Assembly: GCA_020853575.1 (NCBI GenBank)
Contig: JADYYP010000024.1
Span: 1-64,000 of the forward strand
DNA from: Planctomycetota bacterium
Lineage (GTDB): Bacteria > Planctomycetota > UBA1135 > GCA-002686595
Reading direction: 5' to 3'
DNA: 64,000 nucleotides
The position numbers and the translations under genes were made by a program. Numbering within the stretch: the first letter of the stretch is position 1; each line of letters starts with the position of its first letter. Below the pieces are notes generated by a model. That model made no database searches and was not told the origin of the DNA. It saw only the letters and a program-made list of their open reading frames with translations. Of this stretch, positions 44,027-53,036 are shown piece by piece.

Positions 44027-46555
44027 TCAGGGGGCGAGCGTGAAGCGATGTGCGCTCGACAGAGCGACCTTCGTCGGATGCGCCGGATCGCGAATCCAAC
44101 CCTGGGCGTAGAGCGTCTGTCCCGCGGAGTACGGGCTTCCGAGCCCCGTCGGATGCGCCGCGCGCCACGCATTCCAGTCGAGCACCAGTTGGCCATCGCA
44201 CTGGCCCGCGCTCCCGCCGGACTGCGTGAGCCCCAGTCGCTGCAGCGGCGAGCTCACGCACAGCGCGTTGTTGGAGTACGGGAGGAACTGAGCCCCCAGG
44301 CCGAAGAACCAGCGACCCGCGCGTTGCCCGGGCGCGTGGTCGACGAGCAGATCGAAGCCGCTCGCCGCGCTCGCGCTGGGCGTGCCCGAGGAGCGCGCGA
44401 GCAACTCGCAACCCTCCATGGACGGACCGCCGACGCAATAGGTGACGGTCGCATCGCAAGCGTCGAGCAGGCCGTCGCGATCGAGATCGAGCGTCGGCTC
44501 GAGCTGGATCTCGTAGCGGTCCGGCTTGCCGTTGCCGTCGCAGTCGCTGGATGCGAGCTCGACCAGGCCGATCCCGCTGCCGAAGCTGGTCACGAGTCGC
44601 CCCGATTGTTGCGGATTGCTCGAGCTGAACAGCGGCGCCGGGGCGCACAGTTGGTCGAGCGCGACCGCGCTCGCCACCAGGATGTCCGCGGACGCAGGAT
44701 CGGTTCCGACGACTCCCAGCGGGGTGTGCAATTGCACGATGCCGGGTCCTCCGTCGCCGCCGGCGCCATCAACTTGGCCACGGCACGCGTTCGCACCACC
44801 GGTCGGGTATCCCGGATGGCAGGCGTCCTGCGTCGGATGAGTCTCTTTGACCCCCGTTGCCGTGAGCGATGCCCCGCCGTAGTTCGCTTGGCCGGCGCCG
44901 CCCTGGCCCCCGCGAACGTCAATCGCCCACTGATTGTCCATTGGATGGCTCCACACAACGCCTGCCTTCGCGCGCAGGTCGATGTGAATGGCGCTCTGCA
45001 AGATCACGTGACCGCCCGAACCCGCGCCGGAGGCTCCGCCAACTCGATCGAGGTAAATCGTGTTCTCCCCGCCGCCACCGCTGCCGCCGCGAGCGCTGAT
45101 CAGCCCATCGACGCCGAACACGATGCGTTCGAGGGCCAGGATCTGGCACGAGCCGCCGCCGCCGCCGCCGCCCGCGCCCTTCTCGTCGCCTGTCGGCAGG
45201 AACGGTGGCGGATACGAGCCCGCCGGCGCGAAGCTCGCGTCGCCGCCACCGCCGCCGCCCGCGCCCGCCCAGGGTCGCACGAGCTCTCCGACCACCAGGT
45301 TGCCCGCCGCGTCGAGCGCGACGCCGTAGAAATCGTTGGCCGCCGACGCGTCGCGGAACGGGCGCGAGCCCACGGCGCCGCCGCGCGCGGGCCCGGGCCC
45401 CGACAGCGCGCCGTTGCTCGCCGAGAGGTTGTCGAACCCGGGCTCGGCGTCGAAGCCGATGCGCGCCTGTTGGAACGCACCGCTGGAGCCCACGGGCGCC
45501 GCGACATTGGCCCCCAGGGCTCCGCCGCCGCCCCCGGCCCCACGGCGAGCGTTCTTGTTCGTGCTGCTCGACCACCCCGCTTCACCACCCTGGCCGCCGG
45601 TCTGCGCGAAGTTCAACGCGCTCCAGCCGGCCTCGCCGCTCGAGCTCGACGCGCCCGTCAGCGGGCTGCCCGTTCCGCCGCGACCTCCGCCGGCCTGACC
45701 GGGCGCGCCCGGCTCCGGAATCGACGTCGTGTTGAGCGTGACGACGCCGGCGCTGCTCGTGCCGTCGACCAGGAGGCGCCCCTGGATCAACACGCGACCT
45801 CGCGCCAGCACCACCAGTGGGTTGGGGCCCTCGATCTTGAGCACCGCACCCGGCGCCACGACGAGGTCCGCGATGTCGAGCACGCCACCGACGAAGGTGC
45901 GCTGGCTCACCGGGATCACCTGCGCGACCGTGTCGGTGTTGGGCACGTACACGATCTGCGAGAGCGTCAGCACGCTGCTCGCGGTGTTGAAGATCTGAAG
46001 CGCTCCCGGCGCGACGTACAGATCATCCGCGCCGCCGAAATTGGCCGAGCCCAGATCGTCGTCGTCGAGCCACTCGTCGCTCGCGACCGCCTGCGGTCCG
46101 GCGCTGCGTCCGAAATTCTGCGCGCCGCCTAGATCGTCGGGTTGCAGCGCAGCCCAGCGTGCGAAGGTGAGCGGCGCGCCGCTGGACCATTTCCAGCCGC
46201 CCGCGGGCTCCGCATACGCGGGATCGGAGGTGTCCTGGAACAGGCCGATCCAGTGCTGCCGATAGGGCGCGAGCACGCTGAGGAACTGGGCGTCGAGCCA
46301 AGCGCTCTCGGCGGCGCTATTGACCGTCGCCAGGTGCCCGCCGAGCTGACGCGCGAGCGCTTCGGCACCGCTCCACGAGCTCGGACTGGCGAGCTCGGCG
46401 TACCACAGGCCGTTGTGGGGACTTTGCGTCCACTCGAGCTCTTGGGCCGCGGCCCGCGCCGCGTTTGCGAACAACATGCTTGCAGCGAGCGCGACGGCGC
46501 GCGTTGCTCCGGACGAGAGTCCGGCGTTCGATCGATGCCAGCGATCGAGGTTCAT
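44027..46555 (-). CDS. Secreted C-type-lectin-like protein with Gly-rich core and shared C-terminal module
   Basis: About 842 residues. The start ATG at 46555 was chosen because TGGAG lies 8 bases before it. The signal peptide ends near ANAARAAAQ. Residues about 40-160 form a C-type-lectin-like domain (SWSGAEALARQLGGHLATVNSAAES ... HWIGLFQD ... GWKWSSG). A beta-helix-like stretch and a long Gly/Ala/Ser-rich region (about 270-470) follow, then a Ca-binding DCDGNGKPDRYEI/LDLDRDGLLDACD motif like thrombospondin type 3 repeats. The C-terminal ~130 residues (TYCVGGPSMEGC ... LCVSSP ... GQCDGQLVLDWNAW ... WIRDP) match the N-terminal module of the SUMF1-fold protein at 27701-28951. A cell-surface or extracellular carbohydrate-binding role is likely. 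Confidence 0.8.
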   Translation of the reverse strand: MNLDRWHRSNAGLSSGATRAVALAASMLFANAARAAAQELEWTQSPHNGLWYAELASPSSWSGAEALARQLGGHLATVNSAAESAWLDAQFLSVLAPYRQHWIGLFQDTSDPAYAEPAGGWKWSSGAPLTFARWAALQPDDLGGAQNFGRSAGPQAVASDEWLDDDDLGSANFGGADDLYVAPGALQIFNTASSVLTLSQIVYVPNTDTVAQVIPVSQRTFVGGVLDIADLVVAPGAVLKIEGPNPLVVLARGRVLIQGRLLVDGTSSAGVVTLNTTSIPEPGAPGQAGGGRGGTGSPLTGASSSSGEAGWSALNFAQTGGQGGEAGWSSSTNKNARRGAGGGGGALGANVAAPVGSSGAFQQARIGFDAEPGFDNLSASNGALSGPGPARGGAVGSRPFRDASAANDFYGVALDAAGNLVVGELVRPWAGAGGGGGGDASFAPAGSYPPPFLPTGDEKGAGGGGGGGSCQILALERIVFGVDGLISARGGSGGGGENTIYLDRVGGASGAGSGGHVILQSAIHIDLRAKAGVVWSHPMDNQWAIDVRGGQGGAGQANYGGASLTATGVKETHPTQDACHPGYPTGGANACRGQVDGAGGDGGPGIVQLHTPLGVVGTDPASADILVASAVALDQLCAPAPLFSSSNPQQSGRLVTSFGSGIGLVELASSDCDGNGKPDRYEIQLEPTLDLDRDGLLDACDATVTYCVGGPSMEGCELLARSSGTPSASAASGFDLLVDHAPGQRAGRWFFGLGAQFLPYSNNALCVSSPLQRLGLTQSGGSAGQCDGQLVLDWNAWRAAHPTGLGSPYSAGQTLYAQGWIRDPAHPTKVALSSAHRFTLAP

Positions 46556-46688
46556 CGGATGCACTCCAGTGAAGGGGCTAGGAATCGTTTAGGGCGCCGT
46601 GCTCGACGGCCTGCCGACCGCCAATGCCTGCGCGAGTCACGATGCTAGTCGCGCCGCCCAAACGCGCAGCACCCCGAGCCCGAGAAAT

Positions 46689-48779
46689 TCAGTCGTCGAG
46701 CGGCTCGCCCGCGTCGCTCAGGTCCGGCTCGTCGCCCTCCGAGCCGAGGCCATACTTGTCGAGCTTGCGCTGCAGCGCGAAGCGCGAGATGCCCAGTAGC
46801 TTGGCCGCGCGGCTCTTGTTTCCGTTGCAAGACGCCAAGGCGGCCTCGATCGAGCGCTTCTCGAGATCGGCCACCGCATCGCGGATCGACCCCGATTCGA
46901 CGGCCAGGCCGGCACTGCTGCTCGCGCTGGTCAGAGAGCGCCGCTCCAACACCGACTGCGAGAGGTGCTCGAGCCGGACCTCGCCGCCGGCGAGCACCAC
47001 CAGGCGCCGCATCTCGTTCTCGAGCTCGCGCACGTTGCCCGGCCAATCGTGAGCGACCAACGCGGCGAGCACCTCACGCGGCAGCACCGGCACCGGACGG
47101 TTGGCCTCGCGCGCGGCGCGCGCCAGGAGCGCCTCCGCGAGCAGCGGGATGTCCTCTCGGCGCTCGCGCAACGGAGGCAGGTCGACCTTGAGCACGTTGA
47201 CGCGATAGAACAGGTCCTCGCGGAACTTGCCTTCCTTGACCAGCGCCTCGAGGTTGCGGTGGCTGGCCGCGATGATGCGCACGTTGACCTTGACGCGCTC
47301 CTCGGAGCCGACCGCGCGCACCTCGCCCTCCTGCAGGACGCGCAACAGCTTCTTCTGCATCTCGACCGACATGTCGCCGATCTCGTCGAGGAACAGCGTG
47401 CCCCCATCGGCTTGCTCGAGCAGGCCTTTCTTGGCGCGATGGGCGCCGGTGAACGCACCGCGCGTGTGGCCGAAGAGCTCGCTCTCGAGCAGCGTGTCCG
47501 GCAGCGCGGCGCAATTCTCGCTGACGAAGCCCTTGTGCTTGCGCGGGCCGTTGAAGTGGATCGCGCGCGCGATCAGCTCCTTCCCGGTGCCGCTGTCGCC
47601 CTGGATCATCACCGGCAACTCGCTCTCGATGATGCGGTCGAGCTGATGGAACACGCGCCGCATCCCCTCGCTCGCGCCGACGATCGCGGTGTAGTCGTAG
47701 CGTCCGCGCTCGCGGCCCAGCTCGGCGCGCACCACGGCCAGCTCGGTATCGCGGTCGCGGACCTTGCGCCCGAGTTGCTCGTTGAGGAGCTCGATCTTGC
47801 GCGCGGACGCGGTCAGCTTCTCGTTGCGTTCGCGCAGCTCGGACAACTGCCGCGCGTTGCGGATGGCCAACGCCGCTTGATCGCCCAAGAGCTTCATCAG
47901 CTCGAGATCGTCGGACTGGAACGCAGCCTGTTGCAGGCGGTTGTCGACGTACAGCACGCCCTCGACGCGCGAGCCCTTGTCGTTCGACACGAACAGCGGC
48001 ACGCACATCACCGAGCGCAGCTTGAGGTCCTCGACGCTGGCCATGCCGGAGAAGCGTGGATCGCGTTCGGCGTCGACCGAGACCAAGGGCTGACGGCTCT
48101 CGATCACCTTGGAGGCGATGCCGCTCGACAGGCGCGACGAAGGGATGGGGATGTCCTCGCGGTCGAAGCTGCGCGCGACGCGCACCTTGAGCGGCGCCCG
48201 CTCACCGCGCTCGTCACCGATCGCAAGCGCACTGCCGTCGAGCACCGCTGGCAGGGATTCGTCGAGCAGCAAGAAGCCTCGCTCGGCACCGGCGAGCGAG
48301 ATCGCTCCATCGACGATCGAGCGCAGGAGCTTGCCCAGATCGGTCTCGCGCAGGAGCTCGCGCGTGAGGCGAGCGAAGACGCGCAGGTTCTCTCGCTCGC
48401 GCTGAGCTTCACCGGTCAAGGTCTGGGTGCCGAGCTCCCCCAAGGCCGCCTCGGCCGCCTGCCAGCCCTCGATCTGTTGCGTGTCGCCGCCGCGCGGCTC
48501 GTCGCTCTCGATCTGGATCGTGGCCTTGCCGACGCGCAGCGTGTCGCCGGGGTTCAGCAGGCTGCGCTTGATCTTCTGGCCGTTGAGAAGCGTGCCGTTC
48601 GACGAGCCCAGATCGATGGCCCAAACCCCGTCCGGTCCGGTCTCGATGCGGCAGTGGCGCCGCGAGACGAGCGAACTGGAGATGCGGATGTCGTTGTCGA
48701 TGGCGCGGCCGATCGAAATCACCGCGCGCTCGAGCTCGAGATCCGTGCGAACACCTTCCTCGACGACGATCACCTTCAT
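46689..48779 (-). CDS. Sigma-54-dependent transcriptional activator with FHA and GAF domains
   Basis: 696 residues. The N-terminal FHA domain (about 1-91: SIGRAIDNDIRI, SRRHCRIE, GSSNGTLLNG) would bind a phospho-Thr protein. A GAF domain (about 130-315) and a short coiled coil follow. The AAA+ domain has Walker A GDSGTGKE (394-401), the sigma-54 contact motif GAFTGA (441-446) and Walker B GGTLFLDEIGD. A Fis-type helix-turn-helix ends the protein (CNGNKSRAAKLLGISRFALQRKLDKYG). All features for ATP-driven activation of sigma-54 promoters are intact. An FHA input instead of a receiver domain suggests control by a Ser/Thr kinase; the kinase at 38915-42253 is a nearby candidate. Target genes are unknown. 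Confidence 0.93.
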   Translation of the reverse strand: MKVIVVEEGVRTDLELERAVISIGRAIDNDIRISSSLVSRRHCRIETGPDGVWAIDLGSSNGTLLNGQKIKRSLLNPGDTLRVGKATIQIESDEPRGGDTQQIEGWQAAEAALGELGTQTLTGEAQRERENLRVFARLTRELLRETDLGKLLRSIVDGAISLAGAERGFLLLDESLPAVLDGSALAIGDERGERAPLKVRVARSFDREDIPIPSSRLSSGIASKVIESRQPLVSVDAERDPRFSGMASVEDLKLRSVMCVPLFVSNDKGSRVEGVLYVDNRLQQAAFQSDDLELMKLLGDQAALAIRNARQLSELRERNEKLTASARKIELLNEQLGRKVRDRDTELAVVRAELGRERGRYDYTAIVGASEGMRRVFHQLDRIIESELPVMIQGDSGTGKELIARAIHFNGPRKHKGFVSENCAALPDTLLESELFGHTRGAFTGAHRAKKGLLEQADGGTLFLDEIGDMSVEMQKKLLRVLQEGEVRAVGSEERVKVNVRIIAASHRNLEALVKEGKFREDLFYRVNVLKVDLPPLRERREDIPLLAEALLARAAREANRPVPVLPREVLAALVAHDWPGNVRELENEMRRLVVLAGGEVRLEHLSQSVLERRSLTSASSSAGLAVESGSIRDAVADLEKRSIEAALASCNGNKSRAAKLLGISRFALQRKLDKYGLGSEGDEPDLSDAGEPLDD

Positions 48780-48920
48780 GCGCTAGCGTGGGAGAGGTGC
48801 GGGAGCGCTCCGAGGACCGCGGAACGCCGTGTGTGGAACCGCACGACGACCCGCAGTAGCCCGTGGAGCACTGCAATGTAACCGCACAGCGTCGCCGGAG
48901 CCCTCCGTGCGGCACCGCAC

Positions 48921-49352
48921 ATGGAACACAAACCCTGGTACGCCAACGGCTTACGATTCGAGTGCACGCGCTGCGGGAACTGCTGCCGCAACCATGGCGA
49001 GTACACCTTCGTCTCGCTCTCGGAGGTCGAGCTGCGCCAGATCCCCGCCTTCCTGGGAGTCTCGCGCGACGAGTTCCTGGCGCGCTATTGCGAGCTGGAA
49101 GCAGGCTTCCACCCGACATTGAAGATGGACGCGCCCGCCTGCCCGTTCCTGGGGGCCGACCAGAGCTGCGCGATCTACCCCGTGCGCCCCAAGCAGTGTC
49201 GCACCTGGCCCTTCTGGACCGAGAACCTGCGCGAGGCGACCTGGCGCGGTCCGGTCAAGGAGTGTTGTCCGGGCATCGACCAAGGGAAGCTGCATTCCGC
49301 CGAAGAGATCGAGCGCACGGCGCGCGAGAACGACGCTTGGTACAGCGCGTGA
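48921..49352 (+). CDS. YkgJ-family Cys-cluster protein
   Basis: A 143-residue protein of the zinc- or iron-chelating YkgJ type. The Cys pattern is CTRCGNCC (Cys15, 18, 21, 22), then Cys57, Cys74, Cys83, Cys93 (CAIYPVRPKQCRTWPF) and Cys115-116, matching the family core CxxCxxCC...C...C.xYxxRPxxCRxxPF. Family members are thought to bind a metal or an Fe-S cluster; a clear reaction is not established. It is divergent from the sigma-54 activator gene and converges on the membrane-protein gene. Confidence 0.85.
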   Translation: MEHKPWYANGLRFECTRCGNCCRNHGEYTFVSLSEVELRQIPAFLGVSRDEFLARYCELEAGFHPTLKMDAPACPFLGADQSCAIYPVRPKQCRTWPFWTENLREATWRGPVKECCPGIDQGKLHSAEEIERTARENDAWYSA

Positions 49353-49356
49353 GAGT

Positions 49357-50220
49357 TCAGGCCGCGGTCGAGGGCTCGGACTCGGGCTTCTTCAGCCAGG
49401 TCTCCGGCTCGCCGCTCTTGATCAGGCGCAGGTAGCTGTCGACCAACGAGGTCTGCTCGAGGATCGTGCCCCCGAAGAACAGCACGCAGCAGCAGCACAG
49501 CAGCAGCAAACCCGCGAGCCGCATCACGAGCAGATAGAGGAACAAGGTCCAGCGGTGTCCGCGGACGAGTTGCCAGGAGCGGCCCAGCGCCTCGGTCGGC
49601 CCCAGGCCTTCCACCGCCACCGCCAGCGGCGCGAGCGCGAAGCCCAGCCACAGGTACACGGCGACCGGCAGGTACGCGAACAGCACCAGTCCGGCCGCGA
49701 GCAGGGCAAAACCCGACTGCTCGGTGGAAGCGATCGCCGCGACGGCGGCGAGTGCTGCCAGTGCGAGACCGGGCAGGGCGATCAGCGCTTTCACCAGCAA
49801 GCCCAGGAGCCGCACCAGGACCATCGAGCCCCAACGCCCGCGGGCCTCGAACAAGTCACCCAGGTCGTCCTCGTGCTGCGTCAAGGCGCGCTCGACCGCC
49901 GCCGCGTATCCGACGTGCACCAGGGATCCGAACAGGAAGGCCGCGATCGCCAGGGCCGCGATGAACAGCCCGAAGCCGCCCGCGACCAGCGGCGCCCAGT
50001 GGTCGAGGATCGTGCTCAACCCCTCGCGCGCCGACTCCGGGGTCGTGAAGTCGAATTGGACGTCGTGCGGAAACTCGAAGCGCGCCTCGACCCACAGCGC
50101 GCCCTCGTCGCAGATCCACAGCAACAGCCCGCCGACCAGGACCGCGCCGGGAGCGGTCTTGAGGATGCGCCAGGTGCTGCGCAGCGCGCGAAAGGGGTCG
50201 AAGGCTTCGTTGAAGTGCAT
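49357..50220 (-). CDS. Polytopic membrane protein of unknown function
   Basis: 287 residues with about five to six hydrophobic segments (near 27-43, 82-108, 138-165, 170-215, 230-255). The N-terminus reads MHFNEAFDPFRALRSTWRILKTAPG, a pattern seen in DUF4013/DUF975-like membrane proteins with an N-terminal amphipathic segment. A short run of four Cys lies in the last membrane segment (LLLLCCCCVLFFGG). No catalytic motif is seen. The ATG at 50220 was chosen because hydrophobic segments begin just after it. Its stop is 4 bases from the YkgJ stop, on the opposite strand. Confidence 0.6.
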   Translation of the reverse strand: MHFNEAFDPFRALRSTWRILKTAPGAVLVGGLLLWICDEGALWVEARFEFPHDVQFDFTTPESAREGLSTILDHWAPLVAGGFGLFIAALAIAAFLFGSLVHVGYAAAVERALTQHEDDLGDLFEARGRWGSMVLVRLLGLLVKALIALPGLALAALAAVAAIASTEQSGFALLAAGLVLFAYLPVAVYLWLGFALAPLAVAVEGLGPTEALGRSWQLVRGHRWTLFLYLLVMRLAGLLLLCCCCVLFFGGTILEQTSLVDSYLRLIKSGEPETWLKKPESEPSTAA

Positions 50221-50427
50221 CGCGGTCGGCGGCGAGTCGCATAGCAAGGCGAACGCCGCTGGATTCGGCAAGCCCCTGCGCGATTCGAGCGCGCGGAAAA
50301 GCAAGCTCGATGCCCGCGCACGCGCACCGGTGCAACGCTCGGTGTGCGCCGCGGTGCTCGCGAGCGAGCGGCACGATCTGCCCGTTCGGCGACGCGCGGC
50401 CCGAGCTCCGCGCAGCGCTCGCGGCGC

Positions 50428-51246
50428 TCAGGAGCCGCTGAACTTCGGTGCGCGCTTCTCACTGAAGGCCGCCAGCGCCTCCAGGCGGTCCTTGGTCGGC
50501 AACACCAGCTCGTAGCAAGCCGCTTCGACCTCCAGGCCTTGCTTGATCGGCAGCTCGCAACCGTGGTCGACGGCGCGCTTGGCCGCGCGGACGGCAACCG
50601 GCCCGTTGGCGGCGATCGCTCGCGCGACCTCCAGTCCCGTGGTGCGCAGCGCGCCGGCGGCGGCGATGCGGTTGACCAGTCCGATGCGCTCGGCCTCCTG
50701 GGCGTCGATCTTGCGCGCGGTCAGGATCAGTTCCTTGGCGCGCGCGCGCCCGATCAGGCGCGGCAAGCGCTGCGTGCCGCCCGCGCCGGGGATGATCGCG
50801 AGCGAGGTCTCGGTCAGCCCCAACTGGGCGTGCGCCGCCGCGATGCGCAAATCGCAGGCGAGCAGCAACTCGGTGCCGCCGCCGAAGGCAATGCCGTTGA
50901 TCAAGCCGATCGTCGGCTGCGGAAGCGCCTCGACGTCGTCCATCACGCGCCGGATGTTCTTCACGAAGTGCGGGACGCGCTCCAGCGGCATGGTCTTGCG
51001 CTCTTTCAGGTCCGCGCCCGCGCAGAAGGCCTTGTCGCCCGCGCCGGTGATCAACACCGCGCGCACCGACAGATCGCTGGCCAACTCGTGGCACAGCTTG
51101 CGCAAGCGCTTGAGCGTCGGAAACGACAGGCAGTTCATCACCTCGGCGCGGTTGAGCGTCAGGGTCACGATGTCGCCCTCGCGCTCGCACAGCACGAGTT
51201 CGGGTTCGTCGGGGACGTCCGCGGGGAAATCGGCGAGATAGCTCAT
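50428..51246 (-). CDS. Enoyl-CoA hydratase/isomerase-family protein, AUH-like
   Basis: 272 residues with a crotonase fold. The oxyanion-hole segments are AFCAGADLKE and NGIAFGGGTEL, and both catalytic Glu are present: Glu126 (GGGTELLLACD) and Glu146 (GLTETSLAIIPGAGGTQRLPRLIG). The last segment is close to human AUH, a methylglutaconyl-CoA hydratase of leucine degradation, so branched-chain acyl-CoA breakdown is a fair guess. General enoyl-CoA hydratase function is also possible. It lies 40 bases downstream of the GT-C gene on the same strand but is functionally unrelated to the LPS genes. Confidence 0.92.
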   Translation of the reverse strand: MSYLADFPADVPDEPELVLCEREGDIVTLTLNRAEVMNCLSFPTLKRLRKLCHELASDLSVRAVLITGAGDKAFCAGADLKERKTMPLERVPHFVKNIRRVMDDVEALPQPTIGLINGIAFGGGTELLLACDLRIAAAHAQLGLTETSLAIIPGAGGTQRLPRLIGRARAKELILTARKIDAQEAERIGLVNRIAAAGALRTTGLEVARAIAANGPVAVRAAKRAVDHGCELPIKQGLEVEAACYELVLPTKDRLEALAAFSEKRAPKFSGS

Positions 51247-51286
51247 GGTCGCGGCGGATGATCGCAAGCCGGCCGCGGATTTCCAG

Positions 51287-53023
51287 TCAGCGCCGCGCGC
51301 CGCTCGCGGTCGGCGATGCTCCCTCGCGGATGGACAGCGCCGCGTTCGACTCGAAAGCCCCGGCTCCCCACTGCGGCGCCGGAGCGAGCGCGCCCGACGG
51401 CGCGAGCGGAGCGATCTGCAACCGCGGCGGCCGAGCGCAGCGCTCGACATCGAGCGCGGCGACCAGCACCAAAGCTCCCGCGCCGAGCCAGGCGCCGACG
51501 CGCGCGCTCCCCGGCCGCGCGCGCTCGATGCGCGCCAGCCCAGCTTCGAGCGCCACGGCCACCAGCGCCAACACCGTGGGCGCGGCGAGCGCGCCTTGGC
51601 GTGCGTAGCCGTAGAACGCGATCGTCACCGCGACGCGGAACACGAGCACGAGCATCCAAGCGCTCAACACATCGCGCCGCCACGCGAGCGCGAGCCCGAT
51701 GGCGGCGCCCAGCGCGAGCATCCAGCGCCAGGCGAGTCCGTGCTCCGCCGGGGGCGCGGCCAAGTCGACCGGGCGGCGCACGAGAGTGAACTCGAATGGC
51801 AGGTTGCGCGCTCCGAGCCCGAGCGTCGCACCGTTCGCGAAGTGCGCGAGCTTGCGGCCGACCAACGCGCACCATGCACCGAAGTCGCTGCGCACGCTGT
51901 CGAACGCGTGCGCGTCGCCGTGCTGGTAGAGCTTCAGATGGCTGGGGCGCGCGAAGGAGAAGGGAGGGTCCGCGTCGAAGCGGTCGCCGAGCGCGGCGCG
52001 CGAGAAGCCGCCGTCGCCGCGCAGATCATTGGCCAGCGCCAGGTCGAGCTTGCCCTTGGCCGACGACAGCGTCCACACGCCGAGAGGCTCGGGCTGGTAG
52101 CCGAAATTCTGCGCGAAGTAGCGCTCGACGTCGGCGAGCTCGACGCGCGTCCGGCCTGCGCGGCGCGCCTCTTCCGTCGCGAGCGCGAAATTGCCCTCGC
52201 GCGCGAACGCCGGGAGGCTCCGCAACAACTCGAGCGCCTCGGTCGACCAAGGCACGGCGGCGCTTGCGGTGTCCAGCGGGCGCGGCTCGAGTGTGTTGAA
52301 GCGCACGCTCGCGGCGTGGCTGCGCAACATCCATGGCAGGCACGCCATGAACATCATCACCGCGCTGATCGCCGCCGCGAGCCGGCGGCGGCGCAGGAAC
52401 GTGCGTTCGAGTCGGCGCGCGCGCCAGGCGTCGAGCGCGAGCAGCGCGAGGGCCAGGAACACGTGCTCGGGCCGCAGCAGGACGCCGACGCCGTGCAGCA
52501 ACCCGCGCAACGCGGCGCGAGCGAAGCTCTGGCGCTCCGACTGCCACAGACCGAGCGCCATGGCGAGCGTGAGCGCCAACAGGTACGGAGTCTCGTTGTT
52601 GAGCGAGGTCGCGAGCGCATAGGACGAGAACGAGGTCGCGAGCAGCGCGCTCGCGACGCAGCTCGCGCGGCGCGAGAGCTCGCCCCGCAGGACCAAGTAG
52701 CCCAGCGCCACCACCAGCGCCGACATCGCGCACCACGCGCACTTCAGCAGCGTGAACGGCGGCTCGAGCCCGTCGCCCAACCACGCCAAAGCGAAGGCCA
52801 CCCCGGGCGCGCGCAGCGGCAAATCGAATTCGAAGGGCTGTCCGGCTTGCAACGCTCTCGCCCACTGCAACCACACCGGCGCGTCGCCTTCGTACCACAC
52901 CGAATGCGGCCAGGCGCGATCCCCGGTCGCGAACAGGAAGCCCAAACGCAAAGCGAGGGCGCCGATGCCGAAGGCGAACGCGATCCACAGGTCACGGCGG
53001 TCGAGTTCGGCGGCGCTGCGCAT
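51287..53023 (-). CDS. GT-C/GT39-like membrane glycosyltransferase in the LPS-core operon
   Basis: A 578-residue protein with about ten hydrophobic segments. The first periplasmic loop after helix 1 contains VWYEGDAPVWLQWARALQAGQPF, which fits the acidic active-site loop of GT39/ArnT-like enzymes using polyprenyl-phosphate sugars. A central soluble part (about 250-390) includes SRAALGDRFDADPPF. It starts 13 bases after the stop of the second GT9 gene and so probably acts on LPS or another envelope glycan. The sugar donor is unknown. The frame is open upstream of 53023, but that part is antisense-like shadow over the GT9 gene. Confidence 0.75.
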   Translation of the reverse strand: MRSAAELDRRDLWIAFAFGIGALALRLGFLFATGDRAWPHSVWYEGDAPVWLQWARALQAGQPFEFDLPLRAPGVAFALAWLGDGLEPPFTLLKCAWCAMSALVVALGYLVLRGELSRRASCVASALLATSFSSYALATSLNNETPYLLALTLAMALGLWQSERQSFARAALRGLLHGVGVLLRPEHVFLALALLALDAWRARRLERTFLRRRRLAAAISAVMMFMACLPWMLRSHAASVRFNTLEPRPLDTASAAVPWSTEALELLRSLPAFAREGNFALATEEARRAGRTRVELADVERYFAQNFGYQPEPLGVWTLSSAKGKLDLALANDLRGDGGFSRAALGDRFDADPPFSFARPSHLKLYQHGDAHAFDSVRSDFGAWCALVGRKLAHFANGATLGLGARNLPFEFTLVRRPVDLAAPPAEHGLAWRWMLALGAAIGLALAWRRDVLSAWMLVLVFRVAVTIAFYGYARQGALAAPTVLALVAVALEAGLARIERARPGSARVGAWLGAGALVLVAALDVERCARPPRLQIAPLAPSGALAPAPQWGAGAFESNAALSIREGASPTASGARR

Positions 53024-53036
53024 GAAACGCCGGAGT

